NCBI GenBank assembly: GCA_938005675.1
Contig: CALKXH010000093.1
Location: 1 to 64,000 of the forward strand
Length of the DNA stretch: 64,000 bases
Source: an uncultured Anaerolineae bacterium
GTDB lineage: Bacteria; Chloroflexota; Anaerolineae; Aggregatilineales; UBA2796
Direction of reading: 5' to 3'
Below, in pieces: positions 57,185 to 64,000 of the stretch. The translations under genes and the position numbers were made by a program. Position 1 is the stretch's first letter; every line of letters begins with the position of its first letter. The notes under the pieces were generated by a model. It ran no database searches and was not told the DNA's origin. It saw only the letters and a list, made by a program, of their open reading frames with translations.

Positions 57185-58258
57185 TTATTCCGATAGGTCG
57201 TCTGCTGAGCGGGCATCACCTCCTTTGGGCGTTGGGCTGTGAGCGCCGCAGGATTGGCGGACGATCAGCTCGGTCGGCAAGATGACGTGTTGCGGCGCGC
57301 TGAGCTTGCCGTTGATCAAATCCACCAGCAGACGGGCGGCGGTCTCGCCTTTGGCGCGAATCGGCTGGCGGATGGTCGTCAGGGGCGGATCGGTCTGCAG
57401 GGCGACGTCCACATCGTCGAAGCCGACGAGGCTCAGATCGTCTGGCACGCGCAAGCCCGCCTCGTGAATGGCTTGCAGGGCGCCCGCGGCGACCGTGTCG
57501 TTTGAGGCGAAGACGGCGTCGGGTTTATGCGGCAGCAGCTGCTGCATGGCGCGGTAGCCCGTCTGGTAATTGAAGTCGCTCTCGACGATCAGGCGCTCAT
57601 CGATGGGCAAGCCGGCGGCGCGCAGGGCGTTTCGATAGCCGACCAAGCGGTCACAGCTATCAGCGATAGCTAGGATGCCGGCGATATGGGCGATCCGCCG
57701 CCTGCCCAGCTGGATCAAATGCTGGGTGGCGATCTCGGCGGCGCGCACGTTATCCACGCTGACGTAATTGGTGTTCTCGACGTTAGTCAGCGGGCGGTCG
57801 ATCATCACGAAGGGCTGCCGCAGGCGGCTGAGCTTCTCGTAGAGCGGATGATCGCTGGGCAACGAGACGAAGATCAGCCCGTCGGTCAGGTGTGGGTTGG
57901 AGAGCCTGCGCATCAGGTGCTGATCGCTGTGGGTCACTTCGCCCAGCCACATCAGCATGGCGTAGTCGAGTTGGCGGATGGCGTCGCTCAGCCCGGCAAG
58001 GATGAGCGGATAGTAGTTGTTATCGCTGAAGAAGACGTTCGCCGAAGTGGGCATCACCACGCCGAGGATATCGGTGCGCCGCTTGACCAGCGCACGGGCG
58101 GCGGCGTTGGGATGAAAATCTTCTTCCTCGATGATGGCGAGCACGCGCTGGCGGGTCTGTTCGCTGACGTTGGGCGAGTCGTTGATGACGCGCGAGACAG
58201 TCGAGCGCGAGACGCCAGCTTTGCGAGCGATGCTCTCCAAGTCCATCGGCTTGTCCAT
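57185..58258 (-). CDS. LacI family transcriptional regulator
   Basis: LESIARKAGVSRSTVSRVINDSPNVSEQTRQRVLAIIEE; periplasmic-binding-like effector domain. Confidence 0.96.
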   Translation of the reverse strand: MDKPMDLESIARKAGVSRSTVSRVINDSPNVSEQTRQRVLAIIEEEDFHPNAAARALVKRRTDILGVVMPTSANVFFSDNNYYPLILAGLSDAIRQLDYAMLMWLGEVTHSDQHLMRRLSNPHLTDGLIFVSLPSDHPLYEKLSRLRQPFVMIDRPLTNVENTNYVSVDNVRAAEIATQHLIQLGRRRIAHIAGILAIADSCDRLVGYRNALRAAGLPIDERLIVESDFNYQTGYRAMQQLLPHKPDAVFASNDTVAAGALQAIHEAGLRVPDDLSLVGFDDVDVALQTDPPLTTIRQPIRAKGETAARLLVDLINGKLSAPQHVILPTELIVRQSCGAHSPTPKGGDARSADDLSE

Positions 58259-58286
58259 CGTCAAATCACCTGAGCGCTTGTCTGAT

Positions 58287-58300
58287 TGATAGCGCTCCCA
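58287..58300. promoter_or_regulatory. LacI/CelR-type operator, site 1
   Basis: TGATAGCGCTCCCA, 12/14 to palindrome TGGGAGCGCTCCCA. Confidence 0.6.
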
Positions 58301-58317
58301 GCAGACCAATCTCTTTT

Positions 58318-58331
58318 TGGGATCGCTCCCA
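58318..58331. promoter_or_regulatory. LacI/CelR-type operator, site 2
   Basis: TGGGATCGCTCCCA, 13/14 to palindrome TGGGAGCGCTCCCA. Confidence 0.7.
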
Positions 58332-58345
58332 TGAGTCTTAATCTA

Positions 58346-58374
58346 AGCTTAGAGGATATGGCGAGGGCTGTCAA
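58346..58374 (-). promoter_or_regulatory. sigma70 promoter of lacI-first sugar-uptake operon
   Basis: Minus strand TTGACA-17 nt-TAAGCT. Confidence 0.7.
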
Positions 58375-58420
58375 GCGAATCGGAAAAACGTAAAGAAAAT
58401 TTCACATTTGTGCAAAGCGC

Positions 58421-58446
58421 GAGGCGGGCAGATCGCCGCCCGCCTC
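58421..58446 (-). terminator. Hairpin downstream of GH2 gene
   Basis: GAGGCGGGC-agatcgcc-GCCCGCCTC, 9 bp stem. Confidence 0.5.
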
Positions 58447-58452
58447 AGCCGC

Positions 58453-60942
58453 TCAGCCGAGCTTCAGCGCGCCGCCGTACCAACGCACAGCCCGCACGCC
58501 GCCCAAGCCCCGCAGCAAGCAGACCGTCTGCGGATCGTCGGGCAGCACCTCCAGCAGGTTATCGTCCCAGCGCCCGTCGGGGTCTTCCGCCTCCAGCCAG
58601 ACGCCCCGCACCGGACGATCCGCGCTGATCTGATAGCGCCCCTCGCCCAATGCGGTCACTTTGAGCTGCGCCGCGCTGTAGTCGGCGGCTCGCGGCGGCT
58701 CCGGGAAGCGCGCCGCCCGCGCCACGACCGCCTCGCCTTGCCGCAGGCGCGCCGCCCAGACGCACAACCCCTCAGGCGAGGCGCGCTCCCAAAGCGGCGT
58801 AGCCTGATTCGCCTCGATCAGCACGGCGAGCCGCTCGCGGCTGAGCAAGCGCCCGTCGAGCGCCCAGCGATCCAGCTCCAACTCGGCTGCGACCGACTGG
58901 ACGCCCAAGTTGACCGCCCAGCAAGTCACCGTTCCCCCGTCGGCTTGCAGAATCAGGGCGAGCGGCGCGAGAGCGCGCTTGACTCGATAGTAGGCGGGCT
59001 TGGCGCGCAGGAAATAGTCTAGCAGCGCCCAGCTGATGACCGGATAGCAGTCGTTCAGCTGCCAGACCAGCCCCCCGCCGATGTAGCGCCGCCCCTCGCC
59101 GCGCCAACCCAGCCGCCAAGCCTCAAAAGCCGCGCCGACCGCCTCCGCCTGCACCAACTGAGTCAGGTAGACGTAGTCGGGGAGGCTCTCCGCCGCCTCA
59201 AAGACGTCATCAGCGACGTTGCGGGCGAGGTAGTGCTGCAGGCGCAGCGCGCCCTGACCCGCCTTGTTGTGATAGGTCAGGACGGCGCTCTGCGGCGCGC
59301 GATCTTCGGGCGGCGTGAACGCCTCGATAGTCGGCAGGCTCGGCAGCGCTTGCATCCCGAACTCGCTGACGAAGCGCCCGCCGTAGCGCGCGTAAGCTTG
59401 ATAGTCCGCCATCTCGCCGTGCCAGATTTCCCAAGTGTGCCTATCGCCGACGGTCTGATCCAGCACGCTCCTGCCCCCGTAGGGGCTGCCCTGCCAGTAG
59501 GGGCGCGTCGGATCGAGGGCGGCGCAGACCTGCGGCAGCAGGCGCTCGTAGATTTCGCGGGCGGGGAAGGCGCTCTGGACGAAGTCGCCCGTGAAGTCGG
59601 GATCGTAGGCGTTCAGCGTCTCGGCGATCTGATAGTCCTCGTTATTGCCGCACCACAGCACGATGCAGGCGTAGTGCCGCAAACGCTTGAGCTGCGCCGT
59701 CGCCTCCGCGCGGACGCTCGCCAAGAAGTCGGCGTGGGCGGGATACATGCCACAAGCGAACATGAAATCCTGCCAGACCAACAAGCCCAGCTCGTCACAC
59801 AGCTCGTAGAACGCCTCATCCTCGTAGATGCCGCCGCCCCACACCCGCAGCATCAGCATGTTGGCTTCGGCGGCGGCGCGCAACCACTCGTGATAGCGCG
59901 CGGCGCTCAGGCGCGGCGTGAAGCTATCAGCTGGAATCCAGTTGGCGCCGCCGCAGAAGATCGGGACGTTGTTGACCTCGAAGTAGAAGGACGTCCCGTC
60001 TTGGTCGGCGAGGGGCGCTTGAATCAGGCGGACGCGCCGAATGCCGATCCGCAGGTCGCGCCGATCCAGCACCGCCTCCGCCACGCCCAGCAGCTCGATG
60101 ACGGCGTGGTAGCGCGCCGGCTGCCCGTAGCCGCGCGGCTGCCACAACTGCGGCGCTCTGAGCGTGAAGACGTGCCGCGCCGCGCCGTGATCGAGCGCGA
60201 TTTGCGCCGACTCGACCAGCGCGCCGAACGGATCGTAGAGCGTCAGGCGGACTGCCTCAGCCGCGCCAACGGCGCTGACTGTGGCGCTCAGCTCGGCGTA
60301 GCTCAGATCGTCGCTGAGGGTCGGCTGCAGGTGCCACTCGGCAAGGCGCGCCTTGTACGCCTCAAGGTAGGCGGGGCGCCAGATGCCCGCCGTCAGCAGC
60401 GTCGGACCCCAATCCCAACCGTAGTGATACTGCGCCTTGCGCACGTAGACGCGGCTAGTATCGCCGTTCCAGACGGGGCGGGCGCCGTATTGTGCCTCCA
60501 GCGCCTTGCCGCGCCGCAGCGCCGACTCGAAGCGCACGGCGATGCGATTTTCGCCCTCGCGCAGGTGCGCCTTGACCGCGACTCGTTGCGGCAGGAACAT
60601 GTTGGCGCTGCTCAGGACGTGCGCGCCGTTCACATAGACCTCGGCGAAAGTATCGAGACCCTCGAAGCACAGGTCGAGGTGCGGCTGAGCCAGCTGCTCG
60701 GCGCTCAGGCGCACCGTCGCCTCGTACAGCCAGTCCGTCTCGCCGATCCACTGGACAGCCGCCTCGTTCATGCCGAAGAACGGGTCGGGAATCTGCCCGT
60801 TGCGCAGCAGATCGAGGTGGACGCAGCCGTGCAGCTGGGCGGGCAGCCAGCCCGCGCTCGATTCGAGGGCGGCGGGCAGGTCGCTCTCAGGCGGGAGCGC
60901 CTTGAAGCGCGCTTGATCGATGCGGATGCGTTGTAGCGGCAT
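58453..60942 (-). CDS. Glycoside hydrolase family 2, beta-mannosidase-like
   Basis: YHYGWDWGPTLLTAGIWRPAYLE; MLRVWGGGIYEDEAFYELCDELGLLVWQDFMFACGMYP; VLWCGNNE. Confidence 0.95.
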   Translation of the reverse strand: MPLQRIRIDQARFKALPPESDLPAALESSAGWLPAQLHGCVHLDLLRNGQIPDPFFGMNEAAVQWIGETDWLYEATVRLSAEQLAQPHLDLCFEGLDTFAEVYVNGAHVLSSANMFLPQRVAVKAHLREGENRIAVRFESALRRGKALEAQYGARPVWNGDTSRVYVRKAQYHYGWDWGPTLLTAGIWRPAYLEAYKARLAEWHLQPTLSDDLSYAELSATVSAVGAAEAVRLTLYDPFGALVESAQIALDHGAARHVFTLRAPQLWQPRGYGQPARYHAVIELLGVAEAVLDRRDLRIGIRRVRLIQAPLADQDGTSFYFEVNNVPIFCGGANWIPADSFTPRLSAARYHEWLRAAAEANMLMLRVWGGGIYEDEAFYELCDELGLLVWQDFMFACGMYPAHADFLASVRAEATAQLKRLRHYACIVLWCGNNEDYQIAETLNAYDPDFTGDFVQSAFPAREIYERLLPQVCAALDPTRPYWQGSPYGGRSVLDQTVGDRHTWEIWHGEMADYQAYARYGGRFVSEFGMQALPSLPTIEAFTPPEDRAPQSAVLTYHNKAGQGALRLQHYLARNVADDVFEAAESLPDYVYLTQLVQAEAVGAAFEAWRLGWRGEGRRYIGGGLVWQLNDCYPVISWALLDYFLRAKPAYYRVKRALAPLALILQADGGTVTCWAVNLGVQSVAAELELDRWALDGRLLSRERLAVLIEANQATPLWERASPEGLCVWAARLRQGEAVVARAARFPEPPRAADYSAAQLKVTALGEGRYQISADRPVRGVWLEAEDPDGRWDDNLLEVLPDDPQTVCLLRGLGGVRAVRWYGGALKLG

Positions 60943-60958
60943 AAGTCACCATCACCTC

Positions 60959-62740
60959 TCAGGAGACCTGCACGGTGAGCGCCTCAAGATCGTTGATCAT
61001 ATCATCGATGATCTGCAAGCCTTGCGCCCAGAAGGTCGGATCGGTCAGATCGACGCCGACTTTGGCGAGGATGCGCTCCGGCGCCTCCGAGCCGCCGCTC
61101 GCCAAGACCTCCAAATAGCGCGGCGCGAAGGCAGCGCCCTCCTGCTTATAGCGGCTGAAGAGCGCCAAGACCAGCAGCTCCCCGAAGGCGTAGGCGTAGA
61201 CGTAGCCCGGCGTGCGGATGAAGTGCGGCACGTAGCTCCACCAGATGCCGTAATCGTCGCGCAGGGTCAGGCTGGCGCCGAACATCGCGCGCTGAGTCTG
61301 CAGCCAGAGGGCGCTGAAGCGCTCGACTGAGAGCTCGCCTTCCGCGCGGCGGGCGGTGTGGATGGCGTCTTCGAAGCGATTCATGCTGATCTGGCGGAAG
61401 ACGGTGGCGAACGTGTCCTCAATCTTGCTGGCGAGCATCGCCAAGCGCGCCGAAGGGTTGCTCTCGCGCGCCATCAGATCGTTGAAGACCAGCATCTCGC
61501 CGAAGACCGACGCCATCTCGGCGGTGGTGAGGGGCGTGTACGCGCCGAACAGCCCGTGCTGACGCGCCAAGTACTGATGCACGCCGTGTCCCAGCTCATG
61601 GGCGAGGGTCATCACGTCGCGGGCGGCGCCGGTGTAGTTGAGCATGATGAAGGGATGCGCGCTCGGCACGGTCGGGTGCGAGAACGCGCCGCCGCTCTTA
61701 TTGGGCACGACGGGCGCGTGAATCCAGTTCTGATCGAAGAATTGGCGCGCCACGTCCGCCATCTGCGGCGAGAACGCGCCGAAGGCATCCAGCACGATCT
61801 GGCGGGCGGATTGCCACGTGTAGCGCGTCTCGGCGCTGGGCAGGGCGGCGTAGCGGTCGTAATCGAAGAGCTCCTCCACGCCCAGCAAGCGCCGCTTGAG
61901 GGCGTAGTAGCGCTCCACGATGTCGTAGCGATCGGTCACGGCGTCGACGAGCGTCTGGACGGCTTGATCGGTCGTCTCGTTGGCGAGGTTGCGCGCGCTC
62001 AGCCACGTCGGGTAGCGGCGGAGGCGATCCTCGCTGGCTTTATCGGCGAGCAGCGTGTTGAAGACGTAGCTGAGCGTCCGCACGTGCGGGCGCAGACCCG
62101 CCGTGATCGAGTCGGCGGCGCGACGGCGCACCTCGCGCTCAGGCGAGTAGAGTTGGCGCATCACGACCGCTTGCGGCACAAGCTGCCCCTCCCACTCGTA
62201 GCGCAAGCCGCTGACCGTCTCCTCGAAGAAGCGCGCCCACGCCTGCCGTCCGGTGACGGCTTTCTCATTGAGAAGTTTCTCTTCAGGCTCGCTGAGCAGG
62301 TGCGGACGGTAGCGCCGCTGCTTGTGCAGATGGTGGCGATAGCGGCTGAGGGCGGGATCGTCGGCGATGCGGGCGGCTTCATCGCTCAGCTGCGTCCATT
62401 CGAGCGTGAAGAAGAGCAGAGTCTGATCGAGTTTGGCATCCGCCTCATTGATGCGCTGCAGCAGCGCGCCGCGCGTCGGATCGGCGGTGTTAGTCGTCCA
62501 GTGCAGGGTGGCGTAGGCGCTCAGCCCGCCCATTTTCTCGTAGATCGCCTCCAGTTCGCGCAGCGCTTCAGCTAATTCGGCGGCGCTCAGGCTCGCCACG
62601 CGCCCGCGATAGCGCTCGGCGAAGCGCTCCGCCGCCGCCTGCGCCTCGGCGAGGTCGCGCGGGATGGCGGGATCGGCGGGATCGGCGTAGAAGACGCTCA
62701 AATCCCACAGCACGTTCTCGGAACCATTGCTTTGGCTCAT
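60959..62740 (-). CDS. pepF: Oligoendopeptidase F (M3 family)
   Basis: [15 protein letters not shown] (HExxH); ATG ([18 protein letters not shown]) at 62740. Confidence 0.95.
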   Translation of the reverse strand: MSQSNGSENVLWDLSVFYADPADPAIPRDLAEAQAAAERFAERYRGRVASLSAAELAEALRELEAIYEKMGGLSAYATLHWTTNTADPTRGALLQRINEADAKLDQTLLFFTLEWTQLSDEAARIADDPALSRYRHHLHKQRRYRPHLLSEPEEKLLNEKAVTGRQAWARFFEETVSGLRYEWEGQLVPQAVVMRQLYSPEREVRRRAADSITAGLRPHVRTLSYVFNTLLADKASEDRLRRYPTWLSARNLANETTDQAVQTLVDAVTDRYDIVERYYALKRRLLGVEELFDYDRYAALPSAETRYTWQSARQIVLDAFGAFSPQMADVARQFFDQNWIHAPVVPNKSGGAFSHPTVPSAHPFIMLNYTGAARDVMTLAHELGHGVHQYLARQHGLFGAYTPLTTAEMASVFGEMLVFNDLMARESNPSARLAMLASKIEDTFATVFRQISMNRFEDAIHTARRAEGELSVERFSALWLQTQRAMFGASLTLRDDYGIWWSYVPHFIRTPGYVYAYAFGELLVLALFSRYKQEGAAFAPRYLEVLASGGSEAPERILAKVGVDLTDPTFWAQGLQIIDDMINDLEALTVQVS

Positions 62741-62900
62741 CGTAACCTCAAGTCTCTCAAAAAAACGGCTCAGATGGCTTAAGCATACCGCATTTGTAGG
62801 CGTGACGCTTTTCCGTCTAAAGGCGGAAAGTTGCAAATTTTGCTATCTCAGGCTGAAAATTGTAAAAGGGTTCCCGTTTGCTAGGAAAAAGGACAATTGC

Positions 62901-64000
62901 ATGAACCGTTTGCAGCACGCCAGCTCGCCTTATTTGCGCCAGCACGCCGATAATCCCGTCGATTGGTACGAGTGGGGCGCCGAGGCGCTCGAACGCGCCC
63001 GCCGCGAGGATAAACCCATCTTGCTGAGCATCGGCTATAGCGCCTGCCATTGGTGTCACGTCATGGCGCACGAGTCTTTCGAAGACCCTGAGACCGCCGC
63101 CATCATGAACCGCGATTTCATCAACATCAAGGTCGACCGCGAAGAGCGCCCCGATCTGGATGACATCTACATGCAGGCGACTCAAATCTTCACGCGCGGA
63201 CACGGCGGCTGGCCGATGACCGTCTTCCTGACGCCCGAGGGCAAGCCTTTCCACGCCGGCACCTACTACCCGCGCGAGGCAGGGCGCGGTATGCCCACTT
63301 TCCAGCAGATCATGGCGGCAGTCATCGATGCGTGGCGCAATCGGCGCGAGCAGGTCTATCACGTTGCCGAGCAGATCGCCGAGGGCTTGCAGCGCGACCT
63401 GCTCGATCTGGGCGAGTCGGGCAGCGCCCTAGACGCCGAGCTGCTCGAACAAGCCGTCCGCAGAGCGATGCGCGACTTCGATCCGGTCTACGGCGGCTTG
63501 TCGCGCGCCCAGCCCAAGTTCCCCGCCCCGATGAACTACGAGTTCCTGCTCAGCATGACGCCTTACCTCGCCGACGCCGACTTGCGCGCTCGCGCGCTTG
63601 AGGTGGTCACGTTCACCCTCAAAAAGATGGCGCGCGGCGGCATATATGACCAGATCGGCGGCGGCTTCCATCGCTACAGCGTGGATCGGATGTGGCTCGT
63701 GCCGCACTTCGAGAAGATGCTCTACGATAACGCCCAGCTCAGCCGCTTGTATCTGCACGCTTGGCAGGCGACGGGCGAGGCGTTCTTCAAGCGGATTGCC
63801 GAGGAGATTTACGACTATCTGCTGCGCGAGATGCAAGCGCCCGAAGGCGGCTTCTACAGCAGCACCGACGCCGATAGCGAGGGCGAGGAGGGCAAGTTCT
63901 TCGTCTGGAGCTTGGAGGAGCTGCGCGCCATCTTGCCGCCTGAGGTGGCTGAATCCGCCATCGCCTACTGGGATGTGACCGAGAGCGGCAACTTCGAGGG
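62901..64000 (+). CDS. DUF255/thioredoxin-domain protein (YyaL/SPATA20-like), 3' truncated by window edge; absent from supplied ORF track
   Basis: Translating from ATG 62901: [60 protein letters not shown]... Confidence 0.95.
   Translation, partial: MNRLQHASSPYLRQHADNPVDWYEWGAEALERARREDKPILLSIGYSACHWCHVMAHESFEDPETAAIMNRDFINIKVDREERPDLDDIYMQATQIFTRGHGGWPMTVFLTPEGKPFHAGTYYPREAGRGMPTFQQIMAAVIDAWRNRREQVYHVAEQIAEGLQRDLLDLGESGSALDAELLEQAVRRAMRDFDPVYGGLSRAQPKFPAPMNYEFLLSMTPYLADADLRARALEVVTFTLKKMARGGIYDQIGGGFHRYSVDRMWLVPHFEKMLYDNAQLSRLYLHAWQATGEAFFKRIAEEIYDYLLREMQAPEGGFYSSTDADSEGEEGKFFVWSLEELRAILPPEVAESAIAYWDVTESGNFE

Noticed and set aside
1-64000. Mobile elements, prophage or integration signatures
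   Set aside because: No transposase, integrase, terminal inverted repeats, direct repeats or tRNA junctions recognised

Overview
GC-rich 64 kb chromosomal window of a bacterium. The gene content is consistent with Chloroflexota, but this was not verified. It is densely packed with about 50 CDSs on both strands. I found no rRNA, tRNA, CRISPR array, transposase or integrase. Most genes are ordinary: YfhO-like and O-antigen ligase-like membrane proteins, a Ca/Na antiporter, rpiB, GCS2, a CrtI-like desaturase, upp, icd, mtnA, mnmA, PepF, a DUF255 protein, a LacI-regulated sugar ABC/GH operon, and a peptide ABC operon. The standout is a compact four-gene minus-strand operon at about 11390-18795. 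It encodes an orphan Gly-rich protein, a CHAT (caspase-like) protease, a TIR-like/TPR protein with a C-terminal FlhA/SctV (FHIPEP) cytosolic-domain-like module, and a protein that appears to be two tandem FHIPEP C-domain-like modules without transmembrane segments. No flagellar or type III secretion genes are visible. I propose it as a signalling or conflict system that has co-opted the FlhA-C ring scaffold. Secondary observations are a near-consensus promoter with paired CelR-type operators in front of the lacI-first operon, a predicted catalytically dead L,D-transpeptidase coupled to a secreted thioredoxin, a low-complexity beta-repeat membrane protein, and a long structured leader behind a perfect sigma70 promoter. 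All family calls come from reading the sequence; no database search was run.
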